Source of the DNA: Cavia porcellus
Taxonomy: Eukaryota; Chordata; Mammalia; Rodentia; Caviidae
Direction of reading: 5' to 3'
Assembly: GCF_034190915.1 (NCBI RefSeq)
Contig: NW_026947506.1
Coordinates: forward strand, 11,221,501-11,285,500
DNA length: 64,000 nt
Positions 36,436-48,344 of this stretch are shown one piece after another (position 1 is the stretch's first letter; every line of letters begins with the position of its first letter). Position numbers and translations under genes: made by a program. The notes beneath the pieces were generated by a model, which made no database searches, was not told the origin of the DNA, and saw nothing but the letters and a program-made list of their open reading frames with translations.

Positions 36436-37060
36436 TGTTACAGGCAGCTGAGTTAGTTAGAAATAATATAGGCAATGAGACAGGGCTGGGTCCTCAAAGG
36501 AGCCAGTGCAGAAGCCCAGATACCTTGCAGCTGTGGAAGAGACAGGCCCCTCAAGCTGTGGGTCAAGCCTCAAGACAAAAGATTAAGCAAATGCATCCAT
36601 ATCTAAGGACTGATATTCTAAATAGTTCCCTATCACCCTGAGGAAGTCTGGAGTCACCATCCCAACCCCCTAGGGAAGAGTCACTGCTCTCTAAGAATGC
36701 CTGCTTTCTACAGGACTTGCTCCCCATTTGTCCCTAATGTAATCAGTTTTACCTGGACTGTTAATCTTGTTGGATAAACGTAACTCTGTCCCAGTAATTC
36801 CCATCTGCCTGTGAGTTCCCAGTTTTCCCCACCTTGAACCCGTCTCACTCCATGATTTTACACTATAAAAGTCCCTGGAAAAGATAAAGTCCTTGACAAC
36901 TCACTCAGGACCTCTTCTGTCTCTCTCAGACAGAAGCTTTCTTTCTCTCAATAAATATATTCTGCTCTTAACCTCTGTGGTTCCTAAAACTCATTCTTCG
37001 ATCTTAGAGAACACAAACTCATGCCGGACATAGAAGGTGAGGAGATTCATTTCCCTATAT
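36436..37060 (+). mobile_element. Second related solo LTR
   Basis: Starts TGTTACAGGCAGCTG. TATAAAA at about 36866, AATAAA at about 36951, then CATTCTTCGATCTTAGAGAA. Related to the copy at 35674. Likely class I ERV type; family not named. Confidence 0.6.
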
Positions 37061-37254
37061 TAAAACCATATGCACACATACCACTTTCTGAATGGCAGTT
37101 ATGGAAATAATTAAAGCCTCTTGCCAACCCAGAAAATCCCATTTACTGATAAAGGAAAGAAAGAAAGAAAAAATACTTTTAGAGTGAACATTAAACCAGA
37201 CTGTTTGTAAAGAAGAAAATAATTGCATTTTTATATTGACAGATAAGTACAACC

Positions 37255-39330
37255 TGATAGGTCTGAGAAGGGGAAGAGGGGGAAGGACTGGCCAGCGGTG
37301 GCTGAAAAGATAAGAAGTGTAAAATATAAGTAACCTTTATTTCACCCCCGGCCCCCCGGGGCGCAGCATCTCCACCTCAGGGCTGGCAATCTCTCTCTGG
37401 AACACGTGGAGTGAGGCACATAAGTAGCCTCAGCCTGGGGTGGAACCTAGGGGGTATTAGGGATGCACAGGTAGCCCATTGGTCTTAGTTTGGTGCCAGA
37501 GGTAGGTTTGTAAGGGTGGGGGTATAGGGTTACAGGTAAATCTCTAGGGGCGGGGGAGGCAGGAGCTCCCTAATTCCGGCCGAGGCTTTTCCTGGCTAAA
37601 GTGTCCGGTCTGGGCCAGCAACCCTTTCATATCCCATCTTATGATTATTAGGAAAAGGAGCGAAGATTTCTCTCTGTAACTACTTCCTGCTGGCTGAGGG
37701 CACTGTATTGGGGTCTAGGGGAATCGACGGGATGACGGTTGATGTCAAGGTAGAAGCTGGTGCCAGGAGTTTTAGCCAGGACAACTTCACTGGTGAATGC
37801 ACGTATGTTAGGCTGAAAAAACAAAGAGACAAGATGTTATGAGGAGACATGGCACTGTCATATTTATGGACCCAAGTGAGGTAGAGGGAAAGGTGTCTTT
37901 GATTTAGACCTGTTATTCTATCAGGATGACGTTGAGGTGGCAAGGCAGAATTCTGAAAAATTAAATGTGGGATTAGGAGGAGTGAAGTTATGAGAGGTGC
38001 TTACTCCCCCATATGAAAGCATAAAAGTTAAAAGGTAGGTAGGTAAGGCTTGTCTCTGGTATATATGATGTTGGAGTCTGTAGGCAATCCTGTTAGAGAG
38101 TCTTGCTATCATTAATAGAATGTAAGAAATTAAGAACCAAACTGGACAACAAAACATGACAACCTGTGAATCGTAAGGCAGAGATGAGTATCAAAAGGAT
38201 GGTTAGATCTAGGGCCTGAGTGATGTGAAACCAGGATGGCAGTTTAAAAGGGAATAAAAGCATTTTAAGATTTAGGACTGGGACCTGCATAAAAATAGGC
38301 CCTGTTTATAACTGGCATAGGTTGACCTTTAATACTCCGTGAGACATTGAGGATTTATTAGCCTAAAAAACTCAGAACTCTGTATATGTGGCCTCTTATG
38401 TCCACGAATATAGAGAATGTCTTACCTTGAGAGTTTTAATATGACTTGGATTCTGAGACAGATATCCACTAAGGCGGTTGGACCCTGTGACCTGTGAGGG
38501 TTACAAGTTAGGATGGCCAAGCCACTCTCTGGTGGCCAGGATAGCCTAACAGCCCTGGAGTAAGGTCTTTTGGCAGTGACCTGTGAGGGCTACAAGTTAG
38601 GATGGCCTGGTCACTCTCTGGTGGCCAGGATAGCCCAACAGCCCCGGAGTAAGGTCTTTTGGCAGTGACCTGTGAGGGCTACAAGTTAGGATGGCCTGGC
38701 CACTCTCTGGTGGCCAGGATAGCCCAACAGCCCTGGAATAAGGTCTCAAAGAATGCCAGGATGGGAGATTTTGTCTGATGTCTTCTGAAGAATTTGAGTG
38801 TGGCCCATGATGGGGAGACAGGTAGCTTCACCTTGTGTAGATTTGTCTGTCTCAGAACTGTAAGTGTTATTTAAAATATGAACAACCATATCAAGGTCTC
38901 TGTGGAGCTTGAAGGTCAAGTTTTGCCTTGTGGTTTGAGATCTGGACTATAGTAAAAGTTATCTGTAGAATTAAGTAAGTATGTAGGAGCTTAATATTGG
39001 AATTTAAGATTATAAGGCAGGCAGGCTGGTAAAATTATCAGGTGGCCAGTAATATTGAATAAATGGTAGAAAAATTGTAAGAAAAAAATAGCCTCTCTTG
39101 AGTGGAACTGAATTGTAAAAAAAAAATTTGAGCGGGGCCGTGAGACTTTGGAAACGCGCAGTGTTTAAGGCAGCTTGAGACACTGAGATAGATAGCATCT
39201 ACAGGAAGAGAGCAGAGTTGTGCTTGGGGCAAGATGAGCACCACCACACAGCGTGCAGGGGCGGGCTGACATGGAACATGCAGAGTGGGCGGGGCAAATG
39301 CTGGGACATAGTAGGTGGGGGCGGGCTGAG
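37255..39330 (-). mobile_element. Truncated endogenous retrovirus (3' LTR plus internal fragment)
   Basis: The LTR at 37255-37629 is the reverse complement of the 52113 LTR family (TGATAGGTCTGAG... to ...CCAGCAACCCTTTCA). Internal sequence follows to 39330. Short minus frames at 37921-38157 and 38093-38290 are hydrophobic and could be envelope-like remnants, but I cannot confirm this. No gag or pol is seen and the 5' LTR is missing; L1 sequence starts at 39331. Confidence 0.65.
38488..38746 (-). repeat. Three tandem 89-bp repeats within the ERV
   Basis: Units start at 38488, 38577 and 38666, each beginning TGACCTGTGAGGG and containing CACTCTCTGGTGGCCAGGAT. Copies 2 and 3 are nearly identical. 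Confidence 0.95.
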
Positions 39331-42300
39331 TGGTTTTCTTGATCTTGGCCATTCTTTCAGGAGTGAGACGGAATCTCAGTGTGGTTTTAATTTGCATTTC
39401 CCTAATGACCAGTGATGACAAACATTTTTTCATGTATTTATTTGCCATTTGTATTTCTTCATCTGAGAAGTGTGTATTCATCTCAGATGCCCATTTTTGG
39501 ATTGGATTTTTGAATTTGGGGGGTCTGAGTTTTTTTAATCCTTAATATGTTTTAGACAAAAGTCTCTTGTCTGAGGGGGAGTTCACTAAAATTTTTTCCC
39601 AGTTTGTGGGTTTTCTTTTCACTGTGCTGGAGATTTTTTTTTGACATGCAGAAACTTTTTAATAAGAGGTGGTCCCAGTTATTGATTCTGGGAAGTATTT
39701 CCCGTGCAGTTTGAGTCCTGTTCATGAATTTTCTACCTACCCCTATGTCTTCAAGTTTTCTACATAATTTGTCTTCCAATAGATTTAGTGTTTTTGTTTT
39801 AATATTCAGATCTTTGATCCATTTAGATTTTAATTTAGTACATGGTGATAGGCATGGGTCTAGTTTTAGTTTTCAGCAATGGAGAGCCACTTTTTCCAAC
39901 ACCATTTATTAAAGAGACTATCGTTCTTCCAGTGAACCTGCTTGGCTCCTTTATCAAAGGTGGTTGAGTGTGTTTGTAGTTGTGGTTGTATCTTCTAATC
40001 TATTCCATTGATCTTTGGCTCTGTTTTGATTCCACTACCATGTTGATTTTACTACTGTTGCTCTGTAATATAACTTCAAGTTAGGGATTGTGATGCCTCC
40101 TGCCTTGCCTTTGCTGCTTAGAATTGCCTTTGATATTCTAGGTCTTTTATGGTTCCAGATGAATTTTAGGAGTGATTTCTCTAGATCTATAAGGTATGTT
40201 GATGGTATTTTCATTGGGATTGCATTGAATCTGTGTAACAGTTTTGGGAGAATGGACATTTTCACAATGTTTGTTCTTCCTATCCTTGAGCATGGATGTC
40301 TTTCCATTTTCTGAGATCATCTTCAATTTCTTTTTTCAGTGTGTTATAATTTTCCCTGTACAGGTCTTTCACTTCTTTCATAAGAGCAATTCCTAAATAT
40401 TTCATTTTTTACTTGCTAGTGTGAAGAGTGTGGCTTCTCTTATTTCTCTCTCTGTGTTTTTGTTGTTAGTGTATAGGAATGCTATTGATTCTGAGTATTG
40501 ATTTTGCATCCAGCTACATTACTGAATTTATTTATTATATCTAAGAGTCTTGCAATGGAGTTTAGGGGGTCTTCTTATGTAGAGTATCATGTCATCTGCA
40601 AACAATGATAACTTGACTTCTTCTTTTCCTATCTTTACCCCTTTTATTTCTCTCTCTTGTCTAATTGCTCTGGGTAGTACTTCCAGTACTATATTAAATA
40701 GGAGTGGTGATAAAGGACATCCTTGTCTTGTGCCTGATTTTAAAGTAAAGGCTTTCAATTTTTGGCCGTTTCGTATGATACTGGCTATTGGTTTGTCGTA
40801 GATGGCCTTTATTATATTGAGATAAAGACCTTCTATTCCAATTTTTTGTAAAGTTCTTATCATGAATGATTGTTGGACCTTATCGAAGGCTTTTTCTGCA
40901 TCTATAGAAATGATTATGTGATTCTTACTTTTGGCTTTATTGATATGGTAGATTACATTTATTGATTTACATATGTTGAACCATCCCTGCATGCCTGAGA
41001 TGAACCCACTTGGTCATGGTGTATGATCTTCTTGATGATTTGCTGGATCCTATTTGCCATATTTTATTGAGGATTTTTGCATCTGTGTTCATTAGGGAGA
41101 TTGGTCTATAGTTCTCTTTTTTAGTTGTGTCTTTCTCAGGTTTTGGTACTAGAGTAATATTTGCTTCCAGGAATGATTACTTCCCTTTCAATTTCATTGA
41201 ATAGTTTGAGGAGTGTTGGCATTAGGTCTTCTTTGTATTTCTTGTAGAATTCTGCAGTGAATCCTTCTGGCCTTGGGCTCTTCTTTGTCGATAAGGTCTT
41301 AATTACATTTTCAATTTCATTGATAGAGATTGGGTTATTCAGCAGTTTTACATCCTCTTGATCTAGCTTTGGTACTTCATATGTTTCTAAGAATCTGTCT
41401 ATTTCTTCTGTGTTATCAAACCTTTGAGAGTAGAGGTTTTCAAAATAGGTGTTGATGATCTTCTGTATTTCTATAGAGTCTATGGTGATTTCACCTTTTT
41501 CATTTCTTATTACATGGATTTGAGCTTTTTCTTCCCTTTTTAAAATCAGGTTGGCTAGGGGCTTATTGATTTTATTTATTCTTTCAAAGAACCAACTTTT
41601 TGCTTCGTTGATTCTTTGTATTGTTTTCTTAGTCTCTATTGCGTTGATTTCTGCTCTGATTTTTATGATTTCCTCTCTTCTTTTGGCTTTGGGCTTGACT
41701 TGCTCTTCTTTTTCTAGATGTTTGAGGTGTAGCATCAGGTTATTTATTTGTATTCATTCTGTTTTCCTGATGTGTGAACTCAGTGCAATAAATTTTCCTC
41801 TGAGGACGGCTTTCATTGCATCCCACAGATTCCGGTAAGTTGTATCTGTATTTTCATTTTCTTGTATGTATTGTTTAATTTCTTCTTTAATTTCCTCTGT
41901 GACCCACTGATTACTCAAGAGTGTTTTATTCAATTTCCATATGTTTGTGGGATTTTTTCAATATCTTTTATCATTAATTTCTAATTTCATAGTGTTATGG
42001 TCCGATAGCATGCAAGGAATAATTTCAACTATTTGCATTTATTTAAATATGTTCTGTGAGTTAATATATGGTCTATTTTAGAGAATGTCCCATGTGTTGC
42101 TGAGAAGAATGTGTATTTTGTTGTTGTTGCCTAGAATACTCTGTATATGTCTATTAAGTCCATTTGTTCACAGGTGCGATTCAGTTCTTTTATTTCTTTG
42201 CTGATTTTCTGTCTGGTTGATCTGTCCATTGGTGTCAATGGTGTGTTAAGATCTCCTGTTAGAATTGTGTTACTGCTAATTTGATTTTTCATTTCTGTTA

Positions 42301-42690
42301 GTACTTGTTTTATATAGCTGGGTGCTCTGGAGTTTGGTGCATATATATTTAAGATAGTTATCTCTTCCTCTTGGAGTTTTCCCCTAACCAGCATGTAGTG
42401 ACCTTCTTTATCCCTTCTGATCATTACTGGCTTGAAGTTCACTTTGTCTGCAAACAGAATAGCTACCCTGCTTTTGGGGGGGGGGTTCCTGTTGCATCAA
42501 GTATTGTTTTCCATCCTTTGACTTGCAGTCTGTGAGTATCCTTTTGGGTTAGATGGGTTTCTTGTAGACAGCATATGGCTGGATTTTGTTTCTTGATTCA
42601 TTCTGCCAGTCTGTTTCTTTTAATTAAAAGAAATTGGTGTATTGAGACCATTTACATTAATGGTTAGAACCGTTATATATTGGTTTATTG
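39331..42690 (-). pseudogene. L1 ORF2 (endonuclease/reverse transcriptase), broken
   Basis: Blocks in several frames. The endonuclease part is at 42131-42442 (GDLNTPLTPMDRSTRQK). A pre-RT linker is at 41136-41735. The RT is at 40528-40992 with [15 protein letters not shown] and the catalytic FADDM. A thumb-like segment is at 40035-40307. Multiple stops and frameshifts; the C terminus is cut off at 39331. Confidence 0.85.
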
Positions 42691-42737
42691 TTGACATGTT
42701 ATCTTTCTGCTGTTGCATCTTTGTCTTTCTGCTCTGT

Positions 42738-43790
42738 TTAGTTGTCTGCTTTGTTTAGTGGTTTTTTCCTAAATGTATCTAGGCTGTCTCTCAGTATTCT
42801 TTGCAGGGTTGGCTTGGTGATCGTGAAGTTTTTCAGCTGATCTTTGTCATGGAAGTATCTTATTTCTCCATTGATTTTGAAGGACAGTTTTGCAGGGTAC
42901 ATCAGCCTAGGTTGGAAATCACTTTCCTTTAGGATCTGAAATACTTCACTCCATGCTCTTCTTGACTTTGTTGTTTGTGCTGAGAAGTCTGCTGTGATTC
43001 TGATAGGTTTTCCTTTATAGGTGATCTGTCTTTTCTCTCTGACAGCTTTTAATGTTCTATTCTTTTGTTCTATTTCTGGGATGGTCATTATTATATGTCT
43101 GGGTGTAGATTTATTTTGGTTATGGCTATTTGGAGTTCTATATGCTTCATTGATCTTGATATCAGTTTCCAATCTCGTATTTGGGAAAGTTTCAGCTATT
43201 ATTTCTCTAAATATCCACTTGACATCCTTTATGTTGTCCCCTTCTTTTCATTTATCCCTATCAACCATATGTTGTTCCTCTTTGCATCATCTTGCAGGTG
43301 TTGAATTGTTATTTCCTGATTTCTTGTTATTTTAAAAAGATCTTTCCTTTCCTGTTCACTGGTTGCAATCTTGTCTTCGAGGTCTGAGATTCTATCTTCA
43401 CATTCATTGAGGCGGTTTTTATAACTTTCAATGGAGTTTTTGATTTCCTGTATATCTCTTTGCATCTACTTTATGTATTCTGTTTGTTTCTTATATTCTT
43501 CATCCAGGGATTCTATCTTTTTGTTTAGTTCCTCCAATTTTTAACTGTGTCTTCTTTAGCTATGTTCAACATCTCCTGCATTTCTTTTAACATTTCTTCT
43601 TTTACCTGAGAGATTATTTCTAGTTTGAATTCCTTTAAAGCTTCCCAGAGTTGCTTCTTTATTTCAGTTACTATTATTTCAGGTATTTCAGTCATGTGGC
43701 ATGTATTTTCTTCTATGCACATGGCTCCTAGGCTTTCTTGGGATGGGCTGGATGTTTGAGATTGCATTTTGGTCTTTCGTTTTGTCATTT
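42738..43790 (-). pseudogene. L1 ORF1 (RNA-binding chaperone), broken
   Basis: The minus-strand start is near 43788 (MTKRKTKMQS). A coiled-coil follows around 43230-43465 (NRLNECEDRISDLEDKI), then the RRM/C-terminal domain 42738-43172 (TADFSAQTTKSRRAW). Frame changes between blocks show it is dead. A GC-rich 90-bp duplication lies just upstream. Confidence 0.8.
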
Positions 43791-43830
43791 TCCTATATTT
43801 TCGAGCTTCAAGTGTTGTTCCAAGTGTGAG

Positions 43831-43997
43831 AGAGAGTTCCACCAGTCTGGGACGGGGTTCCCTGGGGCGGCCCCACTCACTGGACCTGGCAGGGAACCGT
43901 GGCCTGGCCCCAGGCAAGGAAGAGAGTTCCCCCAGGCTGGGACAGGATTCTGCGCCACTGCTCCACTCACTGGTTCCGGCAGGGAATGGCGTATTAT
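43831..43997 (-). repeat. 90-bp GC-rich tandem duplication at the L1 5' UTR/ORF1 junction
   Basis: Two units, 43831-43920 and 43921-43997, each begin AGAGAGTTCC and contain CCACTCACTGG followed by GGCAGGGAA. The period is a multiple of three. Confidence 0.7.
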
Positions 43998-44011
43998 CTT
44001 GTTTTGAAGTC

Positions 44012-45230
44012 CCATCAAATTGTTGTCCTTCTGTCTCCATTGCTTTTATCACGTTGTATTTTAGTGGATTTTATTATATGTGATAGCATAAACAAAATTT
44101 TTTTATAGGCAAAGAGATAATATAGAAATCATTGTTTGTTTTCTGTTAGCTGGTTCTAAATACCTTGTAATACTTTCATCGTCTTGAATGTTTTCACACT
44201 GTCTTGATATGTTTGATGCTATAGTATATGAAGTTATACTCAGATATTTCAAGGAAAGAGACACCATGGTAACTACCATTAAGTCAGGTTATTTTGTGGT
44301 GAAACACTATGCAGTTGTTCTGTTCTGACCTGTATTGTTATGCTGTTATGTCCTCTTTCATCTCAATCTCCCCCCCTTTTTTTTTTAAAAAAAAAGTTAT
44401 TTTATTATTATTATTTTTTAATTAAGGGAAAAAATTTTTAAAAATTAGCAGGATATATTATAGTAACTTTTTTTGATTTCCTATTAACTCGATTTGAAGC
44501 CCCGTAGTGCTCTCACCATCTTGTTTTGAGTGATTTTACTCTATTCTGTTCTGTTTGATATTATCAGTTTTGAGGGTATAGGCAACTACTTTGAAGGCAA
44601 TAAGATTCACTATGAAGCCCACCCTGGTTTGACTATTATCTTCTTTTGAAGTTCAGTAATGTCTCCAATGTTTAGGTTTTATTGGTTTTGTTCTGTACTG
44701 TTATATTCAATTTTATTATACCTGATGATATAGGCCATTCTTTTTAAAGTTGCAAGGGGCGTTATGGTAACCATTGTTGATTACCAGGTATTCTGTTTTT
44801 ACATCATGTACTATGCCCATCCTTTGTTTTGACCGACTCTGCTTTGTTTTGTCACATTTGGTTTTATTCTCTTCCAAAAAAAAGTAACAAGAATGGTGGG
44901 AGTAATAAAACCCAAAATGTTTAAATGTTATTGTAAAAAAGAGAGGGAAAAAAAGTGCTCTAAAGGATACAACTGCAAGTGTATTTAGGGATGTAAGATA
45001 GATGACCATATTAATGTTTTTGGTTGGATCATTGAACACAACTGTTTGCACTCTCACTGTTTGGATGTCCACTTTGTATGCTTAATTTTGTAACTTGATC
45101 TACTATTTCTAAGATGACAATATGTAATTTATTAACTAGTGATTCTTACTGTATTGAAATTCTGTATTACTTGTACCCTTTTACTGTTTTGTTTTGTTTT
45201 TTTCCTCTTTAAATAAAAGAAAGAAAACCT
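44012..45230 (-). repeat. L1 5' UTR of tandem ~145-175 bp monomers
   Basis: On the plus strand related units begin near 44012, 44155, 44330, 44498, 44655 and 44810, each with a GAAG-CCC/ATGTC start, a TCTTG segment and TGTTCTG runs. The outer end (45060-45230) is a shared terminal module ending TTTAAATAAAAGAAAG. Rodent L1s often have monomeric promoters; this one resembles that arrangement. Confidence 0.6.
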
Positions 45231-45462
45231 TATATCACCATTGATACATGTAATTCATCCTAAAATCAACTGGTGTTGTGCAGTAGCCATCTGCTGTAAC
45301 TGCCTTTTCTAAATGAAAAGTAAAGTTTTAAAAAAAATCTCTATGGCAAGCAGGTACAGTAGTTATAATATGTAGTCAGGAGCCTAGGCATTTCCCAAAG
45401 AGATAGGGAGAGCCATACAGTCTGTTTTGATGTTAACATTTCATTTTTTAAAAATTTTATTT

Positions 45463-45547
45463 TATTTTTTGGTGGTACCAGGGATTGAACTCATGACCTC
45501 ATGCTTGCCAGGCAGGCACTAACGCTGCTGAGCTAAATCCCTGGCCC
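45463..45547 (-). repeat. ID-like SINE
   Basis: Antisense unit with CTGAGCTAAATCCCTGGCCC head. Confidence 0.85.
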
Positions 45548-45599
45548 AATGTTAACATTTCAAAGACATGGCCCCAAGCTATTAAAAAAGACCTTTCTG

Positions 45600-45706
45600 G
45601 GACTAGGAGACTTGAAGCACACCTTGTAATCCTAGTACTTGGGAGGCTGAAAGCAGCAGTTCAAACCAGCCTGACCTACATAGCAAAACCCTCTGTCAAA
45701 AAAAGA
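45600..45706 (+). repeat. B1 SINE, shortened
   Basis: CCTTGTAATCCTAGTACTTG to ACCCTCTGTCAAAAAAAG. Confidence 0.75.
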
Positions 45707-45761
45707 AAACTCTTCCTGGACATGAAGGTGTCTGTGGCTCAGTAACAACGCTTTCCTAGAA

Positions 45762-45956
45762 TACTGGTGGTGAACATATGACACACGTGCCACAGTGGGC
45801 ACACAGCCCTCTCTATTGGCAGATAAGCCAAGTTGCCCCAGCATCACCTTAGCAGTGGAGCACTGGATATTCAGGGTTAGTTGCAGTGTTGTCACTTTGC
45901 AATAAATAAGTGGATTTACTGTTACTGTTTAGGTATGTGGTGGTTCACTGTCCCTG
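45762..45956 (+). mobile_element. hAT MITE (OC1-like)
   Basis: A 195-bp element beginning TACTGGTGGTGAACATATG and ending GGTTCACTGTCCCTG. The 8-bp target duplication is TCCTAGAA/GCCTAGAA (7 of 8). Internal CACACGTGCCACAGTGGGCA and CACTTTGCAATAAATAAG are shared with the copies at 18035 and 58267. Confidence 0.8.
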
Positions 45957-46017
45957 GCCTAGAATATACAAAACCTTGGGTTTGATTCCCAGCACTGACA
46001 GACAAAGTTGGTCTTAC

Positions 46018-46524
46018 TGTGATAGCTCGGACCCCGGAATAAAATCCAAGGAAGCAAGAAATTAAGAAATTTGGAGCAAAGGCTTTATTTTAGGCCAGGC
46101 CTGGTGACGCAGCCTCCGGTAGCCAATATGGAAGACTGTACACCTAACAGCTAAAGGACAAGGTTTTTATCTTGTAAAACCGCAAACAGCTGCTGGTCTC
46201 CCAATGCAAGGAGGGGGGTGGGTTTGTGGCACACTACAGAACAGGAACATAGCGATTACATTTCTTGGGAAGAGCAAGGTTCAGGTAAGGTTTGGGCTAA
46301 CAAGCAAGTTTAGATTAGGCAAACATTCTCTAGGGTAAGGCATATCCTGCAAACAAGCAAGTTACCCTGCAAACAAGCAAGTTTCCCTGCAAATGAGCAA
46401 GTTTCCCTGTAAACAAGCAAGTTTAGATTAGAAAGACATCCTGTTCTGCTCTTAGAGTTACCTCTGATCTTTTTCTTGCCTCCGAGGAGACTTATGAGGG
46501 GTTTTTTATATATAGGTTATAACA
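46018..46524 (-). mobile_element. Solo LTR, 507 bp, with perfect target duplication
   Basis: Plus-strand ends TGTGATAGCTC and GGTTATAACA, flanked by CTTAC on both sides (46013-46017, 46525-46529). AATAAA on the minus strand near 46086 gives the orientation. It contains a 20-bp minisatellite. Confidence 0.88.
46346..46425. repeat. Four tandem 20-bp repeats in the LTR
   Basis: Units of the type CCTGCAAACAAGCAAGTTTC, with a looser copy near 46297. Confidence 0.9.
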
Positions 46525-46654
46525 CTTACTAGGTGTAAAACTAGCAATAGGCTTATTTACTTTTTAAAAAGATTTACTAAATCTCAAAGAATTAGATATA
46601 GAATTAGAAGTTTGGAGTTACTCATTTCTCAAGTTTTATGCAAAGAAAAGGGGC

Positions 46655-46965
46655 ATATTGGTTAGGTTTTGTCCCTGAGACAAAATGCTCAACACCTACA
46701 ATGTAAGGACAAAAGAGTTTGTTTTTTGGCTTTGGGATTCAGATGTTTAAAGTCCTGATCAGTGGATTCTAAGGCAGAAACTTCATGGCAAATAGGCATG
46801 TCAGCCTGAAAGCAGGGAGTTAGAGCAGAGCCCAGACAGAGGCCAGGTAAAGTCCCTAAATTCCTTCCACCATGACCCACCCAAACACATCCAGAAGTGT
46901 GCTTTACTCAGCGAGGCATCTCTCAAGCTAGTCAAGTTGGCAAAGAAGACTAACCATCAAAAGAG
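46655..46965. repeat. Probable old interspersed repeat
   Basis: The pattern of GAGTTTGTTTT, TCAGTGGATTC, AAGGCAGAAACTTCATGGCA and CATGACCCACCC recalls a medium-reiterated repeat also hinted at 48345-48715 and 660-860 (shared AGGCAG, CAAGGCAGAAACAGG-like words). Family not determined. Confidence 0.35.
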
Positions 46966-46969
46966 AAAA

Positions 46970-47586
46970 TTACCCTTGTCAAAGGGAAAATTTAATTTTT
47001 ATACTTATATAACCAGCACCCTCTCAGGCAAAGAAGATTAATGCTCACAAAATGGCCCTTGGTGGGAAATGACTCAGTACATGTTTATCAGGAAAAATAA
47101 AAAGACACTTCACCCCAGCCCCACATCCCTATGCCCTGTATTGGGGAGAGGTTACAGAAGGTGGACACCCCAGATATTTAAATCCAAGGGCTTTTATACC
47201 ATTTTGGGACAGCTGGCAGTGACAGAACACATGGATACTGTTACTTGGTTGCTGTCAGGCCTTTGAGGTCCAGAAAGTAGGTTGACTTGTTTGGATTTCA
47301 GACCTTAAAACTTTTTCTAGTCTATTTAAAGGACTTGTTCTTTGTCCTTAGCCTTCCACTGTGGTTCTGATAGTTATTACTCAAGTTAATTATTTGGGCC
47401 CTTAGCATTTCACCATGTTTACTCAGGTTAAATACTCAGGACCTGTGCCCTACCTGCCTAACTTCCTTCTTCCTCCGGGAAGACTATAAAATTTAACACA
47501 CTTTCCATCAAAAGTTTAACAAAATTTTGGATGAGGAGTTCAGTTTTGTTTTACTTGACAACACAAATTTTTTGTTTTTGTCTTTT
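46970..47586. other. No recognisable feature
   Basis: Intergenic sequence between the two KRAB genes, outside identified repeats. Confidence 0.45.
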
Positions 47587-47724
47587 TGAGACAGAGTCTC
47601 TCTATGCAGTTTAGGCTGGCCTTGAGCTCACTTTGTAACCCAGGCTAGTCTCGAACTCGCAATGATACTCCTGCCTCAGCCTCCCGAGTGCTGGGATTTA
47701 CAGATGTGAGCCACCATGCCTGGC
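47587..47724 (-). repeat. B1 SINE
   Basis: TGACAACACAAATTTTT is duplicated perfectly around it. Confidence 0.93.
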
Positions 47725-48344
47725 TGACAACACAAATTTTTAACCTCCTCTAAATAACCTTGGAAAATATCCAGGAACTGTTACAGAAATGCAAGTTGTT
47801 ACAAAAGTAATTTAAAAGCTGGTGCTTGGCTTTAAAAAAAAACCTACAGAAATAGATCAAACATAAGAATTTATTAATGTTGTCTTAAACAATAGCAATA
47901 GTGTGGACACTGCAGTTCTATTTCCATCTACTTTGGTGTTTATGGTGTTGAGGATCCAACCTAATACTTTAGCAAGTACTTATTAAATACGTACTTTACC
48001 ACCGAACTATACCCTCCTTGCACCTAATTTAGTATTGCCAGAGAGTGTCTGTACTGTATCCTCCATCCCTGCTCCAATTTGGAGGTGAATGTTTACAGTT
48101 TGCCTTTCTTTGTCATGGTGTATAGTCCAATGTCTTAAGCGTCTATACTGTAACTAAATTTCCCTTTCATGGCTTATGTGTACCGGAAGATATTAAAGCT
48201 CTTGTTTTATGTTTGATTTACTGCCACTAAAACCACCATTCCAGGAGAATCTTGACTGGGAGGAGTTGGACTTCAGTGTGTCAGTCAATCGCAATGAAGA
48301 GGAGCCACATAATAAGATTACTTCATTAAGTAACAGATGCAATC

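Larger units (their letters stand above)
39331..45230 (-). mobile_element. Near full-length L1 retrotransposon, inactive
   Basis: In order along the minus strand: tandem-monomer 5' UTR (about 45230-44020), ORF1 (44020-42738), ORF2 (about 42690-39331). The 3' end is lost where ERV sequence begins at 39330. Reading frames are broken by many stops. The structure is that of a rodent L1. Confidence 0.88.

Noticed and set aside
37921..38290. A functional envelope gene in the ERV
   Set aside because: Only short hydrophobic frames remain, with no signal peptide, no full-length frame and no intact flanking LTR on the 5' side.
46346..46425. CRISPR-like array
   Set aside because: The 20-bp units are contiguous with no spacers; a minisatellite in an LTR of a mammalian genome.
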